64,000 nucleotides of DNA. Origin: Serendipita indica DSM 11827 (taxonomy: Eukaryota > Basidiomycota > Agaricomycetes > Sebacinales > Serendipitaceae). Location of the stretch: the NCBI GenBank assembly GCA_910890315.1, contig CAJVGD010000002.1, forward strand, positions 1,984,001-2,048,000. Direction: 5' to 3'. Position numbers and translations under genes: made by a program. The notes under the pieces are model-generated. The model was not told the DNA's origin. It saw nothing but the letters and a program-made list of their open reading frames with translations, and made no database searches. Shown here in pieces: positions 23,607 to 33,590 of this stretch (within the stretch, counting starts at the first letter, position 1; every line of letters starts with the position of its first letter).

Positions 23607-25181
23607 TTACGTAACTTTGACAAACTTTCCCTGTATCCACACACGATACATTTTGAGCTGACGTTTGCGGTTGACAATCAACCGTCTATCCACGCCGAGC
23701 TGCTCAATGTCAAAGAGTGGATGAGGCGGACAGCCAGGGTACTGTGCATCCTTTGGTATCCACCGATGCACATCTGGGTCATGCGATTCTGCCGAGCCGG
23801 GTTTTGGACTGTGGGTAGAGAGGACGGCCGACGAAGGCGCACTAAAGTTGGCATCGTCTGGATTCGGGGAATGCAGCCCTGAATCGGAACTTCCTGTCAT
23901 CTCTTCGACGGCTTCTGTAGTAGATAATGCCGCAGCTGGAGGTACATGAGGTTTCCCCGTGAAAAGAGTAGCCACCTCGTCTACCAACCATGTCAGTAGA
24001 CGGCCCAAGAGTTTGGAGACTGAATCACCTAACGTGAAAAAGTAGACACGAGTCCCATCCCCACGAACGTATAAATGCTCTTCGAGCAGTCGATCCTCTT
24101 TGAACCGTAACTGGGCTAAATCATACCGTCCATAGTCGCGCATCAACAACCTTCCACCCGGTTTGAGCATCTGGTACTATCAGCCATACGAGACGTTTTT
24201 CACCAAAATCCCTCACCTTGTACACATTCGCAACTGCATTCATCCACTCTTTCGGATGCAACGCACTCAGCACAAAAATCATGACGACAATATCCACACT
24301 ATTCTCCTCTACGCCCTCGGGGAGTACTCCATCCGACGACGCGAGATCCCATACAGAAGCTTTGATGCTTCCGACGGGGGTTGAAGTAAAAAGTGGATTC
24401 GCCTTGACGCACTCGACAGCCTTGGACGAATAATCCGTCGCGACAAGATCCAGTCGGGGGTTTTCGTTGATACTGAGCAGTGGAAACGACGTCGCGCCAG
24501 TTCCACATCCAACCTCGACGATTCGCGTCGCTGGAGCCTACATTTATGGTGCACATTCAGGCATCACGCAAAACAACCTGAGAGAGAGAGAGACAAACAT
24601 TTTGAGAAGACGCATGGACGAGTTCGGGAAATTCATTGTGGAGCCATTTACGGTCCTTGAAGAAATTGGTCTCGTTCCATCGGTAAAACTGATCCCAGTA
24701 TTTTGCAGGGCGTGTGTTGTACTTTTCTAAACACACATCAGGAACAATCCAAACCGATGAAATTGTCAAACCTTTATTCGCATCCGAGACGGGTGCGAGT
24801 TTCTGCCTCTCGAGAGCTTTGAGAATGACATCGTCGTGTCCTTCAGGTGGAGGCACATGATCCCTAGTCGCTCGTTTAGAGTTGGATGGCACCAAAAAAT
24901 CACTCTGGACCTACCAAGCATTCTTACTCCATACGTCCTTGTCCGCTGTCAAGAACCTAGGACAATGTAGTGACAAACGATGAAGGATAAAAGGCGTACC
25001 TCGATCCAAACGCAGGGGCCTGCTGCTCTTCCTCCTCGTCCCGTATAGCATCTCCAGACGACTGGTGGACAATGGCGGGCATCACAGAAGAATGGAGCTT
25101 TGGATTTGGGTTGCGCGAGTACATTGTTTCGCGAGTGGGAATCATAACTTGTTCATTGTCCGTCTGATCTACAGGATCCAT
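23607..25181 (-). CDS. tRNA N3-methylcytidine methyltransferase, METTL2/TRM140 family
   Basis: SAM-dependent enzyme that makes m3C at position 32 of certain tRNAs. The start at 25181 (MDPVDQTDNEQVMIPTRETM) precedes the family N-terminal motif PAFGSRFLT and NAWDHV. Then NTRPAKYWDQFYRWNETNFF and KDRKWLHNEFPEL, the SAM-binding IVEVGCGTGATSFPLLSI with ATDYS, DIVVMIFVLSALHPKEWMNA, MLKPGGRLLMRDYGRYDLAQ, LRFKEDRLL, YVRGDGTRVYFFT and finally VDRRLIVNRKRQLKMYRVWI. All are METTL2-type signatures. Between YFFT and VDRRL lies an insertion of about 100 residues, Ser/Pro-rich, where animal enzymes have about 15. Introns are short. A long N-terminal actin-binding part such as that of yeast Abp140 is absent. 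Confidence 0.92.
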
Positions 25182-25501
25182 GTCCTTTTTCTCCTCGTTT
25201 GGTCACGTTGGTCCGTAAACGTAACCCTATTCGTCCGTGCGATGGCAATAAATCTACGCGTACCAGACGCAGATCTACAAGCGTTTCGACAGGGGTAATA
25301 GAGTGCAGATATCGCAAAGTTGCCTATCGTAACGTCGCGTCTTTCGGAAAAAAAGGTTTACGAGGTGCGGATCAAACTCAGCCAACCACACACAAAGGAT
25401 CACTGATTCAACAAACACTTGAATTCCTGTCCAATGACGGGCAGAGCTAAGTAGTACAGGGGTAAAGTTTTTCCAAACAACCGTAATTAAGTTTCCCGCA
25501 T
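25182..25501. other. Intergenic, 320 bp
   Basis: Upstream region of the methyltransferase gene and 3' region of the sugar transporter. I see no gene or repeat. Confidence 0.5.
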
Positions 25502-27276
25502 CTAGACACGCTCCTCGTTTGAGGTCTCGCCCTTTTCGTGGACACCCTTTTCAACACCAAGATCGGTATTGACACGGTGAATGGCGTCGGTATCGGCGAC
25601 GTGAACGTCGTGAGCGATGAGCTGGTTGCGGTAGGCGACCGACTTGATGGGCGTGGTGTTCTGGTAGAGAATGTCGATTTGTTCGAGAGACAATCCCTTG
25701 GTTTCGGGGATGCAGAAGTAGGTGAAGACGAGGCATCCGACGCAAGTAGATCCCCAAATGAAGAAGACCTGTTCGGGAGATGGTCAGAAAAATATCCAAA
25801 ACTTCATCGAGACGGAGACGAACCTTTGCCTGGAGGTTTGCATAGCCTTCATTGACGAGGTATGGAGTTGCATATCCGATTCCAAAGTTCCAGAGCCAGT
25901 TCGAGGCAGTGGTCATGGACATGGCCTTTGCGCGAATAGCGAGTGGGAAAATCTCCGAGGTGACGACCCAAGCGATCGGACCCCATGTAGAGGCGAAAAA
26001 GGCAATGTAGATGCAGACAAAGGCGACGAGGACCTTTTGACCGGCTTGGTTGGAGACGGAGATGGTGACACCAATGATAGCGACGAGGTACTCGCAGACG
26101 AGCATACCAGCGGCACCAATGAGGAGGAGACGACGACGACCGACATGGTCAACGGCCCAAAAGGCTGGAATGGTCATGCAGACGTTGACAACGTTGGTGG
26201 CAATGGTGATGAGGAATGGATCGGCAATACCCGAGTTTTTGAAGAAGGTAGTACCGTAGTAGAAGATGAAATTGATACCGGTGAGCTGTTGCCAGGCCTG
26301 GAGGAAGATACCGGTGAGGGTACGGAAGAGAATCTTGTTGGGGCCCATCTTGAAGCAATCGAGGTAAGAGGATTGTCCGACTTCTTCTTCCATGCGCAAG
26401 TTTGCCTTGATGTCCTCGAGCTCGAGTTGGACGTCCTGGTGTTCTGTGGGTACACCGAGGAGGCGGGAGAGCGAGCGAGCGGCATCGTCAAAGCGGTGAC
26501 GCTTGACGAGGTAACGAGGCGATTCGGGGAGGAGGAACATGCCAATGGACAAGACGCCGGCCCAGACAAACTGGATAGCAATAGGGATACGGTACGAGCC
26601 AAAATCGTTGCGGTCCTTTGTAGCCTGGTTGACGCAGGCAGCGAGGAGGAGACCAATCGTCTAGAGAAGTGTTAGTGATTGCTAATAAGTAGGGAAAGAA
26701 AACAACGTACAATGGCCCACTGGTAGCACGAGACGACGGCACCTCGGATCCACTTGGGAGACGACTCTGCCTGGTACATGGGGACCAAGCACGAGATCAT
26801 ACCGACACCGAGACCAGCAAACACACGACCGGCAACAAAGAGCGGGACTGCAGTGGCAGCGGTTTGCATGGCTACACCGGCGCTGAAGACGATCATAGAG
26901 GCAGCAATGATACCCCAGCGACGACCCATAAGATCTGCCATTGGAGCAGCAAAGAGAGCACCGAAAAAGGTGCCGAGGGACAAGATGGAGACGATGAGGG
27001 ATTCATTGGGAGTCGAAATGGTGTACTCTCCGCTTCCTGGAGATGTCTCGTAGCCAAATGTCTTGAGCCAAAAGTTCATTTCTTTGATGCCAGAGATGAC
27101 ACCAGTATCATATCCGAATAGGATTCTGCAGAGAGTGAGACGAGAACCAAAAAAAGAACTAAAAGACGACATTACCCTCCAAAGGCGGCAAACGAGGCCA
27201 TTAGAATGCCAACAACATGCGACTTTTGGCCGCGTTGCATTCCAGACGCGGAGACTGCAGCACCTCCACCAGGCAT
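25502..27276 (-). CDS. MFS hexose transporter (sugar porter family)
   Basis: Predicted 12-helix plasma-membrane sugar:H+ symporter or facilitator. The start at 27276 gives MPGGGAAVSASGMQRGQKSH, then the first helix with GGILFGYDTGVISGI. Sugar porter signatures are all present: ADLMGRRWGI, PLFVAGRVFAGLGVGMIS, VPMYQAESSPKWIRGAVVSC, the loop motif LPESPRYLVKR, AWQQLTGINFIFYYG, DHVGRRRLLLIG, WGPIAWVVTSEIFPLAIRAK, SNWLWNFGIGYATPYL and FCIPETKGLSLEQID. The C-terminal tail ends ETSNEERV. The layout resembles fungal high- or low-affinity glucose transporters; no long glucose-sensor tail is seen. Three introns of about 50 nt (near 27126-27175, 26660-26710 and 25770-25824). Confidence 0.93.
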
Positions 27277-28162
27277 GATGACGATCTAGGTAAGACGAGG
27301 AGGCGAGGGGGGGAGGAGAGAGAGAGGAGCTGTGGAGCACGAGTGGACCAACCCCGTCTGGAGACTTGGAGTTTATATGTGATTTCCCCCCCTCTCTCCT
27401 CGATCCACAAATGGCTATGGCATCAATCACCTGAGAGAAGCGGGGCGCCATTCGGCCAATTCCCTTTAGCCTGCCGCGGCTCACACGCCCGACAGCTTCC
27501 CGGCGCCGGTTCTGGTCTCGTTTTCGTTGAACCGGTTTGAAACAGCTGTTTGTACATTTTCGCTATTTTTCTGAAATTCTTGATCATGCATTTGGTGCGT
27601 ATACGGCCCATCGACTTCCCGCGGTAACGTCATTTGTCCAGGGCGGGCAGGACAGCCAAACCCACCTGTGGGCTTGTATTCAGTTGGCATCCCCAATTCA
27701 GTTCCCATTTGCAAATTCATCGTTTATTCACTTCCCCGCATCCAGATCGACGTCCATTCGCTTCCTAGACTTGCTGCTACGCCTGCCGGCCTTTTTCCCG
27801 GTTTTCTCTCGCTCCCAGACGTCCTCTACTCGTTTTTTACTCTCTCACAGCTCCCTTGGGGCCCTCTCGTAATCGTCCGGTTTGTCCGGGTTCCCGAGTC
27901 AAAGGCCTGACAATCGATACATTACACTTCTGTTTACAGGCAAGAAGCTCAGGAACGCTCCATTCGTTTAATCGGATTCGTCCAGAAACTCTCAGCAACC
28001 ATCTCCCGCATCTCTCCGACGTTGCACTGCACGCTAGATTCTTCTCAATCCGGAATACATATCTTGCGATTGCTCGCCGCGGTCGGGCCTTTGAAGCCGA
28101 GATGAACAACCGACCCCTTGGGATGCCTCGGCACATAGTTTTCCAGCGACCGTTGCAGAAAG
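27277..28162. other. Intergenic, 886 bp
   Basis: Upstream region of the sugar transporter. The first 150 bases are strongly purine-rich on the + strand (runs of G and GA near 27298-27330), so pyrimidine-rich on the transcribed strand, as in the leaders of many highly expressed fungal genes. Open frames seen here lack coding character on either strand and none is a convincing gene. Confidence 0.45.
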
Positions 28163-29240
28163 TCATTCGTCTTCCCATCCCGTAACATCTTCCGACTCGG
28201 ATCCAAGACTAATCTCTTTCGCCAATGCCCGCCGACCGTTTTCGATGAGTCCCTGGAGCTGCGCAGACATCCAGTCCATTTGCTCCTCGAGTACGTCCCC
28301 ATCCTCTTCAGTCACCGGGTTTAGCCTTTTCTGCGTATCGTACGTCCTTTCCTCTTCCATCTTGCGCTTCAATGGCGACGGGGGCAGTACCGGCACTACG
28401 CTAGAACCTTCATCGGCTCTTCGTCGTCCTCGCCGCTTCTTTCCATGCTTCCGTCTTTCCTCGGCGGCCCTCGCCTCTTTGCGCACAACTCTCGGCGACG
28501 CAACAGGAGGTTCGATTTGTGCATATGGCGGTGGTGGTGGCAAGACTATCCGTTTCAACCTCGTATTGCGTTCACCCCGACCCATCGTTTCCTCTCCTTG
28601 GTCGTCCTCTTCATTCGTTCTCTCCGCCGCTTCCACCGCCTTTGGGTTTACTGTCAGCCCGCCATCACGCCACCTAGATTCAAAACCCAAAAAAAAAAAT
28701 CAGCTATCCGTAATTAGACTTTGTTTCTCAAGACCGCTCAATCTCCCGACCTGAGCACATGGTCGAGAACAGGCCGTGACCGACCAGATGATCCTGGAAG
28801 AGCTTTTGCGCCCGTCGATCACCTGACCATTCATCGGACACTGGCGTCATGTTACTTGGCAGGTCTCTCTCCAACACCTGTGACGAAGCGATTTGCGTAT
28901 ATCAAGTAGATAGACGCCGACTCCACATTCCAAGACGAGGTTTGGGTGGAGATGGATTCCCCGAGTCATGCCAAGGCACTCGAAGGAAGACGAATATCAA
29001 AAGACGCCAGAAGATGGCAGGGCAAAGGGACACACACATGCTTTCAACTCACATTCGGTAAGCCGTATACCCCACTGCAGTCGATACAATCGCCACCGAT
29101 ATTGCAGTCGTCAGCACCGTCTCCACCATTCCCATTCGTCGTCGCTTGGCCGGTCGTTCATCCTCTTCATAGTCACGTCTAGAGTCATACTTGGGACCTC
29201 TTGATGACCTATCGTCGCCCACTACCAATGTCGAATCCAT
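28163..29240 (-). CDS. Unrecognised protein with one predicted membrane helix
   Basis: Function not recognised. Exon 1 runs from the ATG at 29240 (MDSTLVVGDDRSSRGPKYDS) through a basic KRRRMG patch into a hydrophobic segment (VLTTAISVAIVSTAVGYTAY), a likely single membrane helix. A donor at 29052 and an acceptor ending at 28674 join AT to G, giving YRMWRDGGLTVNPK, in phase. The last exon is charged and low in complexity, with a PPPPPY motif and long Lys/Arg and Glu runs, ending ESEDVTGWEDE. The joined protein would be about 238 residues. The intron would be 379 nt, far longer than others in this window, so a skipped small exon inside it is possible. A basic patch followed by a membrane helix and a PPPPPY motif suggests a membrane-anchored adaptor, but that is inference. 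Confidence 0.5.
28674..29052 (-). other. Unusually long intron (379 nt) of the membrane-helix protein gene
   Basis: Borders are GTGAGT and TTGAATCTAG on the minus strand. It contains an 11-nt T run (the A run at 28689-28699 on the + strand) near its 3' end. Other introns in the window are 37-60 nt. Confidence 0.45.
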
Positions 29241-29288
29241 CGCGGATAAAAAGTTGATCAGTACACAAAGTGCATGAATATAAAGCAA

Positions 29289-29802
29289 TCAGATCATGCG
29301 TCGTGAATACTGCCCCACGCGAAGATGAAACGACGGGACGCTACCCCGGCGTCGACCAAACCCGTCGAATTCACGCTCAGATACTCACGGCCGATGTCCA
29401 TTGGCAAAACAGAAATAGAAGGAAACTTGTCTCACCTGTATCGCGTGAAAAGCTGAATGGCCGGGTAGACGAATCCCCATCCCGCACATTTGCATATCCA
29501 TATTCCTGTTCATCGAAAGAATATCCCATATTCTGGCGTGCGTTTGCTGTTTCCAAATGCTCGCCACCACCTAAAGTATCCCAGCGCTCCTCACGTCGGA
29601 CACCTTTGCGAGCCCCATATACATCTCGAGAGTAACCCTCATCGTATCCTCCACCGTCACGCTCGTATTCGGACCTCGGCCGGCGTCCTCCAGCGCCCCG
29701 ACCTTGTGCTTGGGCTGAGCGCCTCTCACCAGAATCCACCGTCTGCGAAAACGGATTCGGGAATGGGAGTCGAGGAAGGCTAAATGTGAATAAAAACGAC
29801 AT
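29289..29802 (-). CDS. Hypothetical low-complexity protein
   Basis: Not recognised. An open frame from the ATG at 29802 (MSFLFTFSLPRLPFPNPFSQ) is rich in Arg, Gly, Asp, Tyr and Glu (GRGAGGRRPRSEYERDGGGY). A possible 52-nt intron with donor GTGAGA after FSFSRD leads to a second exon ending RMI at 29289; without splicing the frame stops at 29377. The start is uncertain: the pyrimidine-rich stretch ending TTTTCGCAG just upstream of TVDSGERR looks like a splice acceptor, so the true first exon may lie further upstream. It could even be part of the neighbouring gene. Weak evidence overall. Confidence 0.3.
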
Positions 29803-30181
29803 TCACCGTTGCGCCCGTCGTGGTCAGAGCTCAAGACGCCCAAGCCTTTGCCACTCTCAACACGCAAACGAAAAATAAACATATTCAAAATGACATCATG
29901 AATGGCTCAAGTCCATTTTATTGCTATTCACTTTCGGTTCACTAAATACTACACGGGTTCTGGGCCTCAAGACAACAACGAGTCAAAGCTGGGCGGGCGG
30001 GGTGGACTTGGTACTATGGTGGGGTACGTAGAATGACTTGAGCCAGAAGAGTGGTGGATGATACGGATCGCAACGGAATGAAAGCGGAGGGGGGGCGTCC
30101 TAGTAGGAACGCGAAATGCTGGATATTCAAACAGGATGGCAAACCAAGAGACCAGGAATAGATAGATGCGATAGAGGAAGG
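29803..30181. other. Intergenic, 379 bp
   Basis: 3' region of the bZIP gene and upstream region of the small gene to its left. Nothing further seen. Confidence 0.4.
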
Positions 30182-32147
30182 TTAATGCTGAGCGGTCACA
30201 GTGTGTTTTGTGTTGGCCTGGTGCGTCGGCGAGGGCGAATGGCCAGTCCGCATAGGGAGTCCAAACAATCCGACCGGACTCGACGTCTCCTTTTTCGTCG
30301 CAGCAGGAGGCGTCAGTGACATGCTCTTCAGCCCCTCCTCGAGCGCATCGACGCTCGTCTTCCTCGTCGGTTGTGGCGATGGGGTGCTCGCAAGGTTCAT
30401 CGCCTTTAAACCTTCTTCCAAGGCTGCCGTGTTCGACCGAGAATCGACATCGACAACACGCAACTCTGCCTTGCCGTCCAACACTTTCTTGACCTTGTCC
30501 ATATCGAGAACCGACTTGGGCGCAAATGCACCCCAGAGGGCACCCATGAGCTTTCCGGTGACGTGATGGGCAATCGACGTCCCGACCAAGGCCTGGGTGG
30601 GTGTCGGCATTGGAACCGACTTGTTGATGTCCTTCTTGGCCAAGGGGCTGGCAAAGAACAGGGGGTTGATATTATGAGAGAGGTTGGAAGAATAGCCGCT
30701 GCTACCGAGAGAAGAGCCAGCCGAAGATGCGGGGCTCCCAAGCAACTCTTCTCGTCGAGCTTGAGCGGCACCGGCCTCGCGAGCCATGCGCGACCAAAGT
30801 TGCATACGATCGCCGTCCATGTTCCTGAATGTAAAGTTGTGGAGTCCGTCCAAGCCACTCGAGAGAAGCGGCAAGTTGGGGGTCGTACTCTGAGCGTCCC
30901 GTTTGACCGATGAGTTGAGAAGCGGGTTCATGTTTTCCTGCAGCCGAGGCTTTCCGGAGAGGGTAGTGCTGATATCAAAGTCAGGGATCAGCGTGGTATG
31001 GACGGGGGTCGTTCCATTCATAGTGGCACCTCCCCAGAATCCACGTGTAGATCCAGACGCGGGAAGGTCCTTGTTGCGGGTTGGTCGAGGAACCACGTTC
31101 TTGGCGCGAGTCACTTTGCTATTGGCTTGGGCGAGCACGTTGGCCTTGGAATCGGATGGCGATTGTTCAAAGATAGATACTCCGCCACGACCTTCCATGA
31201 TCTCGCGCTTGAGACGCTCAATCTCCTTGCGGAGTTCGGAGTTTTCGGACTTTGTGTTACTGAGCTCCTCGCGATACGTCTGCAGCTGCTGATCACGGGC
31301 GGCCACTTCGCCTTCGAGCGTCGTGATGTATTCTAATCAAGGGGGGATAAACAAAACAAGGTTAATACGCCCAAGAAAAATACATACCCTTTCTACGGAC
31401 ACGGAAGTTGCGGGCGGAAATCTTGTTGCGGAGTTGCCTCTTTTCCTTGCTAGACATTTTCTGGTACTCCTCCATCGTAGGTCTCCAGTCATCATCAGCG
31501 GCATCGGCAGTACGGACAGATCCCTTGAGCTCTGTAGAAGCTGGATGGCGCTTTCCATCGGCCAGCTTGTGAGGCGCATCACGGACGACGTCTGACACAC
31601 GCGGATACGGCTTGGGTTTATTCGCAGCGCGCTTGGACTTGACTGACGTGCTGACGCCACGACCTCGAGAGGAGGAAGTTCGCTTCCTAGTCACAAAATC
31701 GTCTTCTTGGTCGTCTGATTCCTCGTCGCTGTCCGAGTTGGCCTCGTCGGCGTGGATCGAGGCTGACTGCGACGGGGAATGAGAGTCAGCGGGCGACGCA
31801 GAGTCTGAAAAGGCGCCAAGAGAGGGTTCGAGAATCGTCGCGGTGGGCTGCACGGTCCCAGGAGGGGCCACTCCGCCTGCAGCGGTGGGGGTAAAGAGAT
31901 CCTTGGTCGACATAGAGGCGCTGTCAGAGCCCATCGAGTTGATAAAAGTGCCCAGATCGAATGGAAGGGGCTCGAGGAACATTGGATCCTTTGTAAAGTC
32001 AGCCAGCCCCGCAAACAGAGTCTCGTCTGGAGCGTTCTGGGCAGGATCGACAACTGTCGACCACGAAGGATCTACATAGTGATCAAAGAAGGTAAAATCG
32101 TCGTTGCTGAGACCCATATTCTCGCCGTGTTGCGGTTTCTGCGCCAT
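30182..32147 (-). CDS. bZIP transcription factor
   Basis: Predicted nuclear regulator. The first ATG in frame is at 32147 (MAQKPQHGENMGLSNDDFTF). An acidic N-terminal half is followed by the basic region (SSKEKRQLRNKISARNFRVR-RK) and, after a short intron near 31335-31388, a leucine zipper (YITTLEGEVAARDQQLQTYR ... LRKEIERLKREI). The N-x2-SARNFR-x-R pattern is the bZIP DNA-contact motif. The long C-terminal half is Ser/Pro/Asn-rich and carries two copies of a short motif (ALEEGLKAMNLA and ALEEGLKSMSLT) near its end, plus a HHVTGKLMGALWGAF segment. Class cannot be fixed; it is not obviously Gcn4, Yap or Hac1. Sole intron visible separates basic region from zipper. Confidence 0.88.
30312..30427 (-). 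repeat. Two protein-level repeats ALEEGLK(A/S)M(N/S)L in the bZIP C-terminus
   Basis: Copy 1 is at about 30388-30427 and copy 2 at about 30312-30346, about 25 residues apart in the protein. The core is nearly identical and predicted helical. Confidence 0.6.
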
Positions 32148-32459
32148 GAAAGCGGTCGTGGTGGTGTCTGAGTTTTGGTTCAATGGGCTGACCAAACGCC
32201 GCCTTGGTTCAGCGCCTTTAGAAATTGTACAAAATTAAGTAAACAGAGCACGAGAGGCGTCTATTAGATTCCAGACACGAGACATAACTCGGGCGGGTTA
32301 TATACGATCGTCAAAATGGACTGCGCTCAGGTAAGGTTTTCTAGATTTGTCCATTCGGCAGGCGGCGTACGTACGCGTGCGCATCAAAACGGCCAACGCG
32401 CAGCAACCAAGACACCCGGAGGTTTACTCATCTCCAATTGCTGTGAGATCATTCCACAG
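32148..32459. other. Intergenic, 312 bp
   Basis: Upstream region of the bZIP gene and 3' region of THG1. No further feature seen. Confidence 0.4.
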
Positions 32460-33542
32460 TCACTCCGGCGATGGTTGCCCTCCCAGGATCGACGGCCGGC
32501 TACTCCAGAACGCTGGTCCAATAATATCGCAGTGCTCAACCACGATTTCGCGACGAGGGCGACGTGGAGGTACTATGCTGGTCGCAGTGATCGAACCCTG
32601 ACCGGGAGTGTTGTCCACCCCTGCTGCAGGCGTCTCCACCGAGGCGGTCGCTTCTTGACGATAGAGAACACTTCCTTTGCGGAATCGTTCAGGGAGGGCG
32701 TTGTAGTTGATGCCAAATTGGCCGAATAGAATCTCTTGTTTCTGACTAGAGCTCGTTCCCTGCTGATTAGTGAGAAAAACGAGGCAGGGTCGAGTAGCTG
32801 ACCAACCCACCTTTAGCTTTCCATGCGCTTCCGCCGTAGTCAGGTTTCCATTGAGAACAAGTGCCCAGAAGGTTGTATTGTATAGGTTGTTAATATGGGC
32901 TATATTGACCTCGGTACGGTTCCATCGGCTTCTGGCCACTCACTATCTGCTTGTCGCCACGAAAAGTAGTCCCTGATCTCCACAGAGGATGGATAAGCAA
33001 CCACTCTTCCGTCAAACGATGGTGGATATTGCAGGGGAGTGTTGGGGAAGAACTCAGCCCATCGATATGTGTAGGTGGCGGCAAAGAGGGACGCGAATGT
33101 ACTCGCAATCTTACTGTAAAGATCAAGGTTAAAGGCGTTCATAAAGGTTTAGAATCAACTTGCCTGCTTCGACGGTTAAACAAGTTGCACGATTTCCGCA
33201 GAAGAAAGCTATTAGAATGCCTCAGGAGTGTCGTTTACTAGTTATCATAGCTGGCACCTAAACTCGTCACTCTCGCCAAATGCCATTGTCACCTCTGGGT
33301 ATGCTTGCATAATTTGAATGGCGGCGGCATCCATGAGTCGCAATGCAGTCTCATCATTCGGTTTCGTGAATCCATGGTCGGTGGAGAACCTAGCAATCCC
33401 AATGAGTCTTGCAGAGATGGGCACAACTGATCACCGACTTGTGGAACGAGTGTCCATCCAGGCGAACAATCATATATGTCCCAGGAAGAATGTTGTCTGG
33501 GAGCTCAAAGGACCGCACGTATGCATACTTGGAGTTGGCCAT
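32460..33542 (-). CDS. THG1: THG1, tRNA-His guanylyltransferase
   Basis: Adds the essential G-1 residue to the 5' end of tRNA-His by 3'-5' polymerisation. The start at 33542 gives MANSKYAYVRSFELPDNILP, then TYMIVRLDGHSFHKFS (first metal-binding Asp), FTKPNDETALRLM, VTMAFGESDEFSF (second carboxylate pair), ASLFAATYTYRW, FFPNTPLQYPPSFDGRVVAY, IRDYFSWRQAD, HINNLYNTTFWALV, FGINYNALPERFRKGSV and a short variable tail. These are the defining Thg1 motifs in order. Animal and yeast enzymes have RIDGRGFHRF and GVSDEYSF at the two metal sites, so both carboxylates are kept here. At least five introns. Divergent from a pseudouridine synthase, with 48 bp between starts. Confidence 0.95.
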
Positions 33543-33590
33543 TGTTCGAAGAAGTCGAGAGGAGCCGTCACCACTTTCGACCCGACGCTA
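33543..33590. promoter_or_regulatory. Very short divergent promoter, THG1 / pseudouridine synthase
   Basis: 48 bp between the two start codons. The interval has no stop in the frame of the right-hand gene, so its true start could lie slightly upstream, which would bring the genes even closer. Confidence 0.4.

Noticed and set aside
25722-26675. A 317-codon open frame on the + strand
   Set aside because: It lies antisense to the sugar transporter, whose strand has all the family motifs; the translated + strand is Asp/Gly/Glu-rich and resembles nothing, so it is a by-product of codon bias.
27537-28185. Two overlapping + strand open frames of about 110 codons
   Set aside because: Composition is that of pyrimidine-rich non-coding DNA and no splice pattern or motif supports a gene.
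28674-29052. A box C/D snoRNA inside the 379-nt intron
   Set aside because: A CGATGAA and a CTGA are present in the gene sense but spacing, terminal stem and guide region could not be supported.
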